Of a DNA stretch of 64,000 nt, positions 44,196 through 55,312 are shown one piece after another. The first letter of the stretch is position 1. Each line of letters opens with the position of its first letter. The translations under genes were made by a program, and so were the position numbers. This DNA is from Rhodovulum visakhapatnamense (GTDB lineage Bacteria > Pseudomonadota > Alphaproteobacteria > Rhodobacterales > Rhodobacteraceae). The stretch spans positions 62,001 to 126,000 of the forward strand of contig NZ_SOEB01000013.1 of NCBI RefSeq assembly GCF_004365965.1, in the 5' to 3' direction. The notes beneath the pieces are model-generated. The model was given only the letters and a program-made list of their open reading frames with translations. It was not told the origin of the DNA and did not search any database.

Positions 44196-44319
44196 GGCGG
44201 GTCCCTCCGGTCAGGTTGCAGTCAGGTGGTTCTGCGTCCTGAGATATGGGGCGGGCGCCTTGGGTCCAGTCGCCACAGGCGCAGGGCATCCGCGCGGCGC
44301 GGCACGGAACGACCGGGCG

Positions 44320-44340
44320 CGATTTTTCTGCGAAAAATCG
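44320..44340. terminator. AT-rich hairpin after nadE
   Basis: CGATTTTTC (44320-44328) pairs perfectly with GAAAAATCG (44332-44340), loop of three. It begins 10 bases after the nadE stop on the minus strand and can act in both directions. Confidence 0.55.
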
Positions 44341-44349
44341 GGGTCCCGT

Positions 44350-46011
44350 TCAGGACGGGTCGCGCCAGCGGTTGACGATGGGATAGCGCCGGTCGAGCCA
44401 GAATGCCCGCGGCGTCAGACGGGCTCCGGGAGCCGACTGGAAACGTTTGTATTCGCTGATGTAAAGCAGATGCTCCACCCGCTTCACCGTCTCTTCGTCA
44501 AACCCTTCCGCGACGAGATCCGATACCGACAGGTCCTCGTCGACCAGCGCCTCGAGGATCCGGTCGAGCACCGGATAGGGCGGCAGGCTGTCCTCGTCCT
44601 TCTGATCGGCCCGCAGTTCCGCCGAGGGCGGCTTCTCGATCACCCGGGGCGGGATCACCTCGCCCGCCGGTCCCTTCATCCAGGGCCGGTGATGGGCGTT
44701 GCGCCAGCGGCAGGTCTCGAAGACGCGGGTCTTGTAGAGATCCTTGATCGGATTGTAGCCGCCAGCCATGTCGCCATAGATCGTGGCATAGCCGACCGCC
44801 ACTTCCGACTTGTTGCCGGTGGTCAGGAGCATTGCGCCGAACTTGTTCGAGATCGCCATCAGGATCAGCCCGCGCAGCCTCGACTGCACGTTCTCTTCGG
44901 TGATGCCGGGCGCGGTGCCTTCGAAAAGCGGGCCGAGCGCCTCGCCGACGGCCGCCTGCGGCCCCGAGATCGGCACTTCGTCGAGCCGGCAGCCCAGCGC
45001 CGTCGCCACCGCCGCCGCATCCTCGAGCGACGCGGCCGAGGTGAACTCCGAAGGCAGCATCACGCAATGGACGTTCTCGGGCCCCAGCGCATCGGCCGCG
45101 ATCGCCGCGACCAGCGCCGAGTCGATCCCGCCAGACAGCCCCAGCACCACCTTCGAGAACCCGCTTTTCACGACATAGGCGCCAAGCCCGGTCACCATCG
45201 CGCGGTAGTCCTGTTCCCAGGCATCGGGCAGCGGGGCAAGCGAGCCCGGCCCGGCGCGCCAGCCCTCGGGCGTGCGGCGAAACTCGACATGGGTCAGCGC
45301 CTCGTCCAGCACCGGCATCTGCAGCGCCAGCGCCCCGCCCGGGTTCAGCACGAACGACCCCCCATCGAAGACCTGGTCGTCCTGCCCGCCCACGAGGTTG
45401 AGATAGACCAGCGGCAGCCCGGTCTCGACGACGCGCGCGACCATGATGGTCTTCCGCTGGTCGAGCTTGCCGCGATGATAGGGCGAGCCGTTCGGCACCA
45501 GCAGGATCTCGGCCCCGGTCTCGGCCAGGGCCTCGGTCACGTCCTCGTACCAGGCATCCTCGCAGATCGGCGTGCCGATCCGCAGCGGCCCGATCCGGTA
45601 GGGGCCGCTGATCGGCCCGCTGCGATAGACACGCTTTTCGTCGAAGACCTCGTCATTGGGCAGATGATGCTTGAGGATGCGGGCCGCGATCCGGCCGCCC
45701 TCGCAGATGAGATAGGCGTTGTAGCGCCCCTCATCATCCGCGACCGGCGCCCCGATCCCAAGCGCAGGCCCGACGGCGCAATCGCGCGCCAGTGCCTCGA
45801 GATGGGCGGCCACATCGGCGAGGAAGGCGGGCTTCAGCACCAGATCCTGCACCTGATAGCCGGTCAGGAACATCTCGGGCAGCGCCACCATGTCGGCGCC
45901 CGCGTCGCGCCCGGCCGCCCAGGCGGCGCGTGCCTTGGCGGCATTCTCGGCCAGCGCCCCGACCGTCGGGTCGAGCTGGGCCAGGGTCAGGCGGAACCGG
46001 TCGTCGGCCAT
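44350..46011 (-). CDS. nadE: Glutamine-dependent NAD+ synthetase
   Basis: 553 residues. The N-terminal nitrilase-type glutaminase domain (about residues 1-250) shows the glutamate in LPEMFLTGYQ, the lysine region LKHHLPNDEVFDEK and the catalytic cysteine in GTPICEDAWY. The C-terminal synthetase domain has the PP-loop LGLSGGIDSALVAA near residue 290 and KDLYKTRVFE. It makes NAD+ from deamido-NAD with glutamine as nitrogen donor. The hairpin at 44320-44340 follows the stop. Start ATG at 46011. Confidence 0.96.
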   Translation of the reverse strand: MADDRFRLTLAQLDPTVGALAENAAKARAAWAAGRDAGADMVALPEMFLTGYQVQDLVLKPAFLADVAAHLEALARDCAVGPALGIGAPVADDEGRYNAYLICEGGRIAARILKHHLPNDEVFDEKRVYRSGPISGPYRIGPLRIGTPICEDAWYEDVTEALAETGAEILLVPNGSPYHRGKLDQRKTIMVARVVETGLPLVYLNLVGGQDDQVFDGGSFVLNPGGALALQMPVLDEALTHVEFRRTPEGWRAGPGSLAPLPDAWEQDYRAMVTGLGAYVVKSGFSKVVLGLSGGIDSALVAAIAADALGPENVHCVMLPSEFTSAASLEDAAAVATALGCRLDEVPISGPQAAVGEALGPLFEGTAPGITEENVQSRLRGLILMAISNKFGAMLLTTGNKSEVAVGYATIYGDMAGGYNPIKDLYKTRVFETCRWRNAHHRPWMKGPAGEVIPPRVIEKPPSAELRADQKDEDSLPPYPVLDRILEALVDEDLSVSDLVAEGFDEETVKRVEHLLYISEYKRFQSAPGARLTPRAFWLDRRYPIVNRWRDPS

Positions 46012-46154
46012 GAAAGTCCTCGTCGCGTCCTGTTCCGCCTCTTAGCAGACTGACGGCCAAGTGAAAGACATCGGGTGGTGAAAAGCGTTGTAAGCCCGCC
46101 GAGGCTCCACTAGGGTTTCCGCGCTTTCAAAGAGAACCGCGACACGGCAGGGCG

Positions 46155-47627
46155 ATGGGGGCTCGGGTGCAGAAAACAGGCAGGATCACGGCGCGTCTGG
46201 CTTTGGTCGCGGCGCTGGCCGCGGGCGGAACCGCTCTGGCCCAGGACAGCGGCGATGTCGTCACCAAGCAATACGACAATGGCGGCATCTACGAGGGCAC
46301 CTTCAAGAACGGCAAGCAGGACGGCACCGGCACCTACCGGCTGCCCAATGGCTACGAATATTCGGGCCAGTGGGTCGACGGCCGGATCGAGGGCACCGGC
46401 ATCGCGCGGCTCGTGAACGGGTCGGTCTACGAGGGCCAGTTCAGGGACGGCAAGCCCGAGGGGACCGGCAAGATCACCTTCGCCGATGGCGGCACCTACG
46501 AGGGCGAATGGCAGGACGGCAAGATCACCGGCACCGGGGTCGCGGTCTATGCCAACGGGGTGCGCTACGAGGGCGAATTCCGCAACGCGGTCCATCACGG
46601 CATCGGCAAGATGACCAGCCCCAACGGCTATGTCTACGAGGGCACCTGGGTCAACGGCGTCAAGGACGGCAAGGGCAGGATCGCCTATCCGGGCGGGCGC
46701 GTCTATGAAGGCGAGATGTCCCAGAACCAGCGGTCCGGCAAGGGCACGCTGACCACCCCCGAGGGGCTGAGCTATTCCGGGTCCTGGAAGGATGGCGAGA
46801 TGAACGGTCTCGGCACCCTGACCCAGCCCAACGGCGACATCTACGAGGGCCTCTTCGTCAATGGCGAGCGGCACGGCACCGGCAAGGTCACCTTCGCCAA
46901 TGGCGACGTCTACGAGGGCGAGTACCGCAACGACAAGCGCCACGGCAAGGGCACGCTGACCGGCGCCGACGGCTATCGCTACGAGGGCGAATGGGTCGCG
47001 GGCCGGATCGAGGGGCTGGGCAAGCTGACCTATCCCGACGGCGCGGTCTACGAGGGTCAGTTCCGGGCCGATCTTCCCGACGGCACCGGCAAGGTCACCT
47101 ATGCCGACGGCTCGACCTATGAGGGCGAATGGACCGGGGGCGTGATCGGCGGCGCGGGCAAGGCCACCTTCCCCAACGGGCTGGTCTACGAGGGCCAGTT
47201 CAAGGATGCCGCCTATGACGGCACGGGCACGATGACCCATGCCGGCGGCTACAGCTATACCGGCGACTGGATGGGCGGGCTGCGCCATGGCGAGGGCACC
47301 GCGACCTATGCCGACGGCTCGGTCTATTCGGGCAGCTTCGTCAAGGGCCAGCGCGAGGGTCAGGGCACGATCACCATGCCCGACGGGTTCAGCTATACCG
47401 GCGGCTGGAAGGCCGGAAAGTTCGACGGCCGCGGCCGCGCCACCTATGCCAATGGCGACATCTACGAGGGCATGTTCTCGGATGGCCGCTACGAGGGCGA
47501 GGGCGTGATGAAATACTCGGATGGCGAGATCCGCTCGGGCACCTGGACCAACGGGGTGCTGACGACGGCGCCCGCGGGCGCGGCAGACCGCCCCGAGGCG
47601 GCCAGCGCCCCGCCGCCCGCCGACTGA
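46155..47627 (+). CDS. Exported MORN-repeat protein
   Basis: 490 residues. A signal peptide of about 29 residues ends at ALAQD, followed by 18 complete MORN repeats of 23 residues and a partial nineteenth, of the form YANGxxYEGEFxNGxxHGxGxxT, filling almost the whole protein. The 20-residue C-terminal tail is Pro/Ala-rich. MORN arrays fold as elongated beta-hairpin sheets and bind lipids or partners. In bacteria such proteins are often exported, with unknown role. Start at ATG 46155; a GTG at 46167 after GGGGGCTC is possible. It stands between nadE (divergent) and an IS5 remnant. Confidence 0.85.
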   Translation: MGARVQKTGRITARLALVAALAAGGTALAQDSGDVVTKQYDNGGIYEGTFKNGKQDGTGTYRLPNGYEYSGQWVDGRIEGTGIARLVNGSVYEGQFRDGKPEGTGKITFADGGTYEGEWQDGKITGTGVAVYANGVRYEGEFRNAVHHGIGKMTSPNGYVYEGTWVNGVKDGKGRIAYPGGRVYEGEMSQNQRSGKGTLTTPEGLSYSGSWKDGEMNGLGTLTQPNGDIYEGLFVNGERHGTGKVTFANGDVYEGEYRNDKRHGKGTLTGADGYRYEGEWVAGRIEGLGKLTYPDGAVYEGQFRADLPDGTGKVTYADGSTYEGEWTGGVIGGAGKATFPNGLVYEGQFKDAAYDGTGTMTHAGGYSYTGDWMGGLRHGEGTATYADGSVYSGSFVKGQREGQGTITMPDGFSYTGGWKAGKFDGRGRATYANGDIYEGMFSDGRYEGEGVMKYSDGEIRSGTWTNGVLTTAPAGAADRPEAASAPPPAD

Positions 47628-47779
47628 GCCCCCGCGCCTCCGAACGCCGAGCGCGGGCCACATCCCCCCGTCGAAGGTCAGCGAGGCGACCTTCTGCGGC
47701 TTGCGGTTGATCCGGCCGGGCATTGTTGCCGAAAGGCGGCCCGAGGCGTGACTTTCCCTTTCCCCTTTCCCCTCCAGGT
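47628..47779. other. Intergenic stretch after MORN gene
   Basis: A GC-rich run with a pyrimidine-rich tract (TTTCCCTTTCCCCTTTCCCCTCC) at about 47753-47777. No gene was recognised. It may include outer IS5-family end sequence, but no terminal repeat was identified. Confidence 0.35.
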
Positions 47780-48590
47780 TCAGGCCACGCGGACGCTTTC
47801 GGCGGTGCCGGAGCGTTGAGACGGCTGATGAATGAGCCATGTCGCGCCATTGGTCCGAGCGGCAATGGCGAATGACGCGGATGTGGATTTCGGCGGTTTG
47901 GCGGTCCGGATCGATCGCGGCGATGCGCTCTCCGAAGGAACTGGGGGCCGAGCCGGTTCAGCGCCACCGGTCCGAGCGAACCGGCGCGGGCATCTTTGCC
48001 TCGGCGCGACTTCGGGCGTGGTATCCTGTCCGCCGCGTCCGGAACGCCCTGCCACGGGACCGCGTGGCGCGCAGGGTTTCGTTGCGGGGCAAGCCGATAT
48101 CCGCCATCTGTCCGGGAGCAGAGCCGAGCCGGCAGGGCAGTCCTCTGTCCATGGCCGGCCGTTTTTCCGGACCGGGATGATCGCCGTGGCGCCGCGCAGG
48201 ATGATGGCGCTGTGACCGCGTCGAGTGCCGCAAGCGCCGTCCGCGGTCACGGTGCCGATATCCTCGGCCTGGGGGATCCGGTCGGGCAAGTCCGGCGATG
48301 AGGCGGATCGGAAAACGGTCCGGGGGATCGTTTTCCCGAGGAAGGGGGTGTCGTCTTCCCGGCCGGCTGTGCCGGGGCCGAGAGCGTCGGCGCGGATGTC
48401 CGAAGCGGCGGCATCCCTGGCCAGAGGCACCTTGCGCCATTGGCGGCGGGCCTGAACGCCATGCTTGCGGGCCTGCCCGTTCGGTTCATCGGGCTTACGC
48501 GGCCCGGCTGGGGCCCCGGTCCCGCTTCACCCGAGGAACTCGATCGCGGTGCTGTCCACCGGCAGGTTCGGCGGCCCCTCGGCGCGGCGC
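47780..48590 (-). pseudogene. IS5-family transposase remnant with frameshifts
   Basis: Minus-strand pieces of a DDE transposase in three frames: LPVDSTAIEFLG followed by a stop; NGQARKHGVQARRQWRKV; DIGTVTADGACGTRRGHSAI and RNGRPWTEDC-like KNGRPWTEDC; then, in another frame, RNETLRATRSRGRAF and GYHARSRAEAKM; ending in SGTAESVRVA with the stop at 47780. The N-terminal half is missing. It is a dead element, with no functional gene among its frames. Confidence 0.8.
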
Positions 48591-48828
48591 CATGCACCAT
48601 TCACGCTCCTCCGGCAAGGCCCCGGGCCGGGCGCCCTCCTCCTCCGACGGCAACTCGTCCCGACCTCGGCCGATGACATGTTCAATTTTCAGAATTCACG
48701 CCGTAACGGAAATCTCCATGTCATATTCCATCGCTTTCCGCCGGGCGGACCGGGCTGCGGCCAGACCGCGCGGCGGGTCCCGCGAAAGACCCTTCCCCTG
48801 CGCGACCGAGCCGCTTATACTTCCGCCC
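48591..48828. other. Region between IS5 remnant and leuL
   Basis: Holds an 8-bp inverted repeat ATGACATG/CATGTCAT (48673-48680 and 48717-48724), 36 bases apart, of unknown meaning. TATACT at 48816-48821 is a -10-like element before leuL; the -35 region is poor. Little else was seen. Confidence 0.45.
48816..48821 (+). promoter_or_regulatory. -10 element of the leuL-leuA promoter
   Basis: TATACT (5 of 6 consensus bases) ends seven bases before the leuL ATG at 48829. The transcript would start at or next to the ATG, giving a leaderless mRNA. The -35 is weak (CTTCCC-like), as in activator-dependent or growth-rate promoters. Confidence 0.55.
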
Positions 48829-48918
48829 ATGGAACGCCACGGACATATTGCGATCATTACCGCGCAGCCTGCGCGGACGCTGTCCCTCGGCCTTCTTCTT
48901 CTCCTTAGCCGCCTCTGA
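48829..48918 (+). CDS. leuL: leuL leader peptide (leucine attenuator)
   Basis: 29-residue peptide with eight leucines in its last 13 residues, including five in a row (codons CTT CTT CTT CTC CTT), and a stop at 48916-48918. It lies directly in front of leuA and is followed by hairpins, the pattern of a leucine-sensing attenuator. With scarce charged tRNA-Leu, a ribosome would stall on the CTT run. The predicted transcript start coincides with the ATG, so translation is probably leaderless, as for trpL in Sinorhizobium. Confidence 0.82.
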   Translation: MERHGHIAIITAQPARTLSLGLLLLLSRL

Positions 48919-48983
48919 GCGTGCCGGACAGGCGCGACCGCTCAGAGGGTATCTTCCGCGCCGCATTCCCCCGAAGGCTAAGG
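48903..48983 (+). promoter_or_regulatory. leuA attenuator hairpins
   Basis: Inner stem CCTCTGAGCG (48912-48921) with CGCTCAGAGG (48939-48948), 10 bp, overlapping the leuL stop. Outer stem CCTTAGCC (48903-48910, in the leader's leucine/serine codons) with GGCTAAGG (48976-48983), which nests around it. A ribosome stalled on the leucine codons would block the outer stem. The second half of the outer stem is just upstream of the leuA ribosome site (about 48992-48998), so control of translation start is also possible. Confidence 0.65.
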
Positions 48984-49006
48984 CTAAAGACAAGAGAGAT
49001 TCTGCC

Positions 49007-50566
<1,560 letters not shown>

Positions 50567-50793
50567 TCCGCAGCCCCGCTGCCGGGGTGGCGCGCGCTGC
50601 GCCCTGCCCCGGTGGCTTTATGTTCGAAAACTGAGACTTTGAGCCGCACGAACGCGGGAATTTCCCATTACAAATGTTCGATAGGTGAAAGCGGCGGAAA
50701 GGCGCTTCCACCCCGTAGAATGCGCCCTTTACCGCCCCGCCGCCGACCGCCTATAACGTGGGCCGGTCCCGGTGGCTGACTCGCGGACCCTGA

Positions 50794-51855
<1,062 letters not shown>

Positions 51856-51913
51856 GCCCGGCCTGACACCGGCATGACACCGGCAGGCCGCGCGTGCCGC
51901 AAGCGAGGCTGAC

Positions 51914-52837
51914 TTGGCCGCAGATCGCAACACCCAGATCGACTATGCCCGCCCGATCCGCCGCATCCTGATCGGCGGGACGGTTTTCGTCCTGATGGCG
52001 CTGTTCGTGCTGTGGCGGATCGACAGCCCCAGGGTCGAGCGCATGCGCGCCGCGCTGATCGACCGTGTGATCCCCGGTTTCGACTGGGCGATGGCGCCGA
52101 TCACCAAGGGCGCCGAGCTGGTCGAGGGCTTTCAGTCCTATGCCCGTCTCGCCGAGCAGAACCAGGAGCTGCGCCGCGAGCTGCGGCAGATGAAGGCCTG
52201 GAAAGAGGCGGCGCTGCAGCTGGAACAGGAAAACGCCAAGCTTCTGGACCTGAACAATGTGCGGCTCGATCCAAGCCTGACCTATGTGACGGGCGTGGTG
52301 ATGGCCGATAGCGGATCGCCCTTCCGCCAGTCGGTGCTGCTGAATGTGGGGGCGCGCGACGGCATTCTCGACGGCTGGGCCACCACCGACGGGCTGGGGC
52401 TTGTCGGCCGGATCTCGGGCGTGGGCGAGACCACGGCGCGGGTCATCCTGCTGACCGATTCCAACAGCCGCGTACCGGTCACGATCCAGCCCTCGGGCCA
52501 GCGCGCGATCCTGGCAGGCGACAACTCGACGGCGCCGGTGCTCGACTTCGTCGAGGACCCGGCCGTGGTGCGGCCCGGCGACCGGGTGGTGTCCTCGGGC
52601 GATGGCGGGGTGTTTCCGGCGGGGCTTCTGGTCGGCCATCTGGCGCTTGGGCGCGACCAGCGGCTGCGGGTGCGGCTGGCCGCCGAATACGACCGGCTGG
52701 AATTCCTGCGGGTGCTCAGAAGCCACGCCAACGAAGTGATCCGCGATCCCGGCGCACTGGTGATCCCGGCCCCGGTGGGGCCGCAGCCGATGCCCGCCCC
52801 GGCGGCCGATGCGGGCGGAGAGCCCGGCAATGGTTGA
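51914..52837 (+). CDS. mreC: Rod-shape determining protein MreC
   Basis: 307-residue bitopic membrane protein linking MreB and PBP2 in the elongasome. TTG start at 51914 (AAGCGAGG in front); no ATG gives a better-placed start. Membrane helix at about residues 16-36, coiled coil at about 75-115 (LAEQNQELRRELRQMK), then the periplasmic beta-barrel domain with DGILDGWATTDGLGLVGR and VVSSGDGGVFPAGLLVG. The Pro-rich C-terminal tail is disordered. It overlaps mreD by eight bases. Confidence 0.93.
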   Translation: MAADRNTQIDYARPIRRILIGGTVFVLMALFVLWRIDSPRVERMRAALIDRVIPGFDWAMAPITKGAELVEGFQSYARLAEQNQELRRELRQMKAWKEAALQLEQENAKLLDLNNVRLDPSLTYVTGVVMADSGSPFRQSVLLNVGARDGILDGWATTDGLGLVGRISGVGETTARVILLTDSNSRVPVTIQPSGQRAILAGDNSTAPVLDFVEDPAVVRPGDRVVSSGDGGVFPAGLLVGHLALGRDQRLRVRLAAEYDRLEFLRVLRSHANEVIRDPGALVIPAPVGPQPMPAPAADAGGEPGNG

Positions 52838-53369
52838 CCCGACAACGCTGGACCGCTGGCTGTATCGGCTGATCTTCCTGGGCCTCGCGGTGCTGACGGT
52901 CTTCGTGATGATCCTGCCGCTGGAAACCCGCCCGGGCCGCCTGCCCGCCCCCGACTGGATGCTGTGCCTGACGCTGGCCTGGCTGCAGCGGCGCCCCGAC
53001 TACCTGCCGCCCTGGCTGATCGCGGGCGTCTTCCTGATGCTCGACATGCTGCTGATGCGCCCGCCGGGGCTGATGACCGCCCTTGTGCTGGTCGGGTCCG
53101 AATTCATGCGCGCGCGCCAGCAGGTCTCGGTCGAGACGGCCTTCGGCCCGGAATGGCTGCTGACCGGGGGCACGATCTTCGCGATTTACCTGGCCGACGG
53201 GCTGGTTCTGGCGCTGTTCTCGGTACCCGAGGCCGATTTCGGGCGGCTGATATTCCTCGCGCTGGTGACGGCGCTGGTCTATCCGCTGGTCGCCCTGGCC
53301 TCGCGCTATGCGCTGGGGGTGTGCCGGGTCACGCCGGGCGATCTGGACCCGAGGGGGCTGAACCGATGA
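52830..53369 (+). CDS. mreD: Rod-shape determining protein MreD
   Basis: 179-residue inner-membrane protein with about five hydrophobic helices. It couples MreC to the RodA-PBP2 synthase in the elongasome. Sequence conservation in MreD is low; position between mreC and mrdA and length confirm it. ATG at 52830 overlaps the mreC stop, and the stop overlaps the PBP2 ATG (ATGA). Confidence 0.9.
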   Translation: MVDPTTLDRWLYRLIFLGLAVLTVFVMILPLETRPGRLPAPDWMLCLTLAWLQRRPDYLPPWLIAGVFLMLDMLLMRPPGLMTALVLVGSEFMRARQQVSVETAFGPEWLLTGGTIFAIYLADGLVLALFSVPEADFGRLIFLALVTALVYPLVALASRYALGVCRVTPGDLDPRGLNR

Positions 53370-55312
53370 AGCGGTCGCAACGCGAGGCCGAGGAAAGCAG
53401 CCGCCGGATCGGCCGGCGGACGCTGGTGCTGGGCGGGGCCCAGGCGCTGTTTGCCGGGGTGCTGGCGCTGAGGATGCGGCAGTTGCAGGTGACCCAGGCC
53501 GACGAGTTCCGCCTGCTGGCCGAAGAGAACCGGATCAACATCCGCCTGATCCCGCCCGCGCGCGGCATCCTCTACGACCGCCAGGGCCATGTGATCGCCG
53601 AGAACGAGCAGAATTACCGGATCGTCATCGTGCGCGAGGATGCGGGCGATCCCGAACAGGCGCTGGCGCGGCTGACCCGGCTGGTGCGGCTGGACGACGA
53701 GACCGTCGAACGCGCGCTGAAGGAGATCCGCCGCCACAGCCCCTTCGTGCCGGTGACCATCGCCGACCGGATGCGCTGGGAAGAGGTTGCAGGCGTCGCG
53801 GTCAACGCGCCGGTCCTGCCCGGCATCACGCCCGAGGTCGGGCAGTCGCGGCACTATCCGATGGGGCCCGATTTCGCCCATGTGGTGGGCTATGTCGGGC
53901 CGGTGTCGGACTATGACCTGTCGAAGCTCGAGGACCCCGACCCGCTGTTGCAGATCCCGCGGTTCCAGATCGGCAAGACCGGGGTCGAGGCCAAGGAAGA
54001 AGAGCTGTTGCGCGGCAAGGCCGGCACCCGCCGGATCGAGGTCAATGCCGCGGGCCGGGTGATCCGCGAGCTGGACCGGATCGACGGCCAGCCGGGTTCG
54101 GACCTGCAGCTGACCATCGACGCCGGGCTGCAGAACTTCATGCAGGCCCGGCTGGGCGAGGAAAGCGCCGCCGCCGTGGTGCTGGACATCGAGCATGGCG
54201 ACGTGCTGGGCATCGCCTCGTCGCCAAGCTTCGACCCGAACAAGTTCGTGCAGGGCATCTCGGTCGCCGATTACCGGGCGCTGACAGGCACGCCCTTCCG
54301 GCCGCTGTCGAACAAGGCGGTGCAGGGCGCCTATCCGCCGGGCTCGACCTTCAAGGTCGTGACCGCGCTGGCCGCGCTGGAAGCCGGGGTCATCACGCCC
54401 GAGGACACGGTCTGGTGCCCGGGCTACCTCAAGCTTGGCGAACGGCGGTTCCATTGCTGGAGCCGCGGCGGGCATGGCCATGTCAACCTGACCGAGAGCC
54501 TGCAGCAATCCTGCGACGTCTACTATTACGACGTCGGGCAACGCGTCGGCATCGACAATATCGCGGCGATGGCGCGCAAGCTGGGCCTTGGCGTACATCA
54601 CGATCTGCCGATGTCGGCGGTGGCCGAGGGGCTGGCGCCGGACCGCGCCTGGAAGCGCGCGCGCTATGGCCAGGAGTGGCAGGTCGGCGACACGCTGAAC
54701 GCCTCGATCGGCCAGGGCTACGTACTGGCGACGCCGCTGCAACTGGCGGTGATGTCGGCGCGGATCGCCAGCGGGCGGGCGGTGACGCCGCGGCTGGTGC
54801 GGTCGATCGACGGGGTCGAACAACCCTCGGGCGCGGGCGCGCCGCTGGACATTCATCCCGTGAACCTCGCCCGGATCCGCAAGGGCATGGATGCGGTGGT
54901 CAATTCGCGGCGCGGCACGGCGCATCGCTCGCGCGTCGTGGCCGAGGGCATGGCGATGGCGGGCAAGACCGGCACCAGCCAGGTGCGCAACATCACCGCC
55001 GCCGAGCGCGCGGCGGGCGTCTTCCGCAACGAGGATCTGCCCTGGGAGCGGCGCGACCATGCGCTGTTCGTGGCCTTCGCCCCGGTCGAGGCGCCCAAGG
55101 TCGCGGTCGCGGTCGTGGTCGAGCATGGCGGCGGCGGCTCGGCCGTGGCCGCGCCCATCGCCCGCGACATCACGCTGCGCGCGCTCTATGGCCGGGTGCC
55201 GCCGGGCGAGGCCTATCCCAGCGACCAGCGCTGGGAGGCCGAACGGCGCCTGAACGACTTGCCGCTGCGCGATCCCGGGTCGTTCGCGTCGGGCGGGAGG
55301 AGCCGGGCGTGA
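53366..55312 (+). CDS. mrdA: Penicillin-binding protein 2 (elongasome transpeptidase)
   Basis: 648-residue bitopic transpeptidase that crosslinks lateral-wall peptidoglycan with RodA. Membrane anchor at about residues 19-36; the dimerisation/pedestal domain (RGILYDRQGHVIAEN at about residues 68-82) precedes the catalytic domain with serine in PGSTFKV, SCD motif in LQQSCDVYYYD, and KTGTSQ. ATG at 53366 overlaps the mreD stop; the gene ends overlapping the rodA GTG. The active-site triad is complete. Confidence 0.95.
   Translation: MKRSQREAEESSRRIGRRTLVLGGAQALFAGVLALRMRQLQVTQADEFRLLAEENRINIRLIPPARGILYDRQGHVIAENEQNYRIVIVREDAGDPEQALARLTRLVRLDDETVERALKEIRRHSPFVPVTIADRMRWEEVAGVAVNAPVLPGITPEVGQSRHYPMGPDFAHVVGYVGPVSDYDLSKLEDPDPLLQIPRFQIGKTGVEAKEEELLRGKAGTRRIEVNAAGRVIRELDRIDGQPGSDLQLTIDAGLQNFMQARLGEESAAAVVLDIEHGDVLGIASSPSFDPNKFVQGISVADYRALTGTPFRPLSNKAVQGAYPPGSTFKVVTALAALEAGVITPEDTVWCPGYLKLGERRFHCWSRGGHGHVNLTESLQQSCDVYYYDVGQRVGIDNIAAMARKLGLGVHHDLPMSAVAEGLAPDRAWKRARYGQEWQVGDTLNASIGQGYVLATPLQLAVMSARIASGRAVTPRLVRSIDGVEQPSGAGAPLDIHPVNLARIRKGMDAVVNSRRGTAHRSRVVAEGMAMAGKTGTSQVRNITAAERAAGVFRNEDLPWERRDHALFVAFAPVEAPKVAVAVVVEHGGGGSAVAAPIARDITLRALYGRVPPGEAYPSDQRWEAERRLNDLPLRDPGSFASGGRSRA

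Noticed and set aside
44182-46053. A 623-codon plus-strand frame over nadE
   Set aside because: Antisense to an intact nadE with complete catalytic motifs.
48673-48724. ATGACATG/CATGTCAT as an operator or IS terminal repeat
   Set aside because: Eight-base arms 36 apart are not distinctive, and no matching second end was located.
48298-48918. A 206-codon frame ending in the leuL peptide
   Set aside because: Only the last 29 codons show the leucine-rich leader pattern with a promoter in front; the upstream part overlaps the IS5 relic in antisense.
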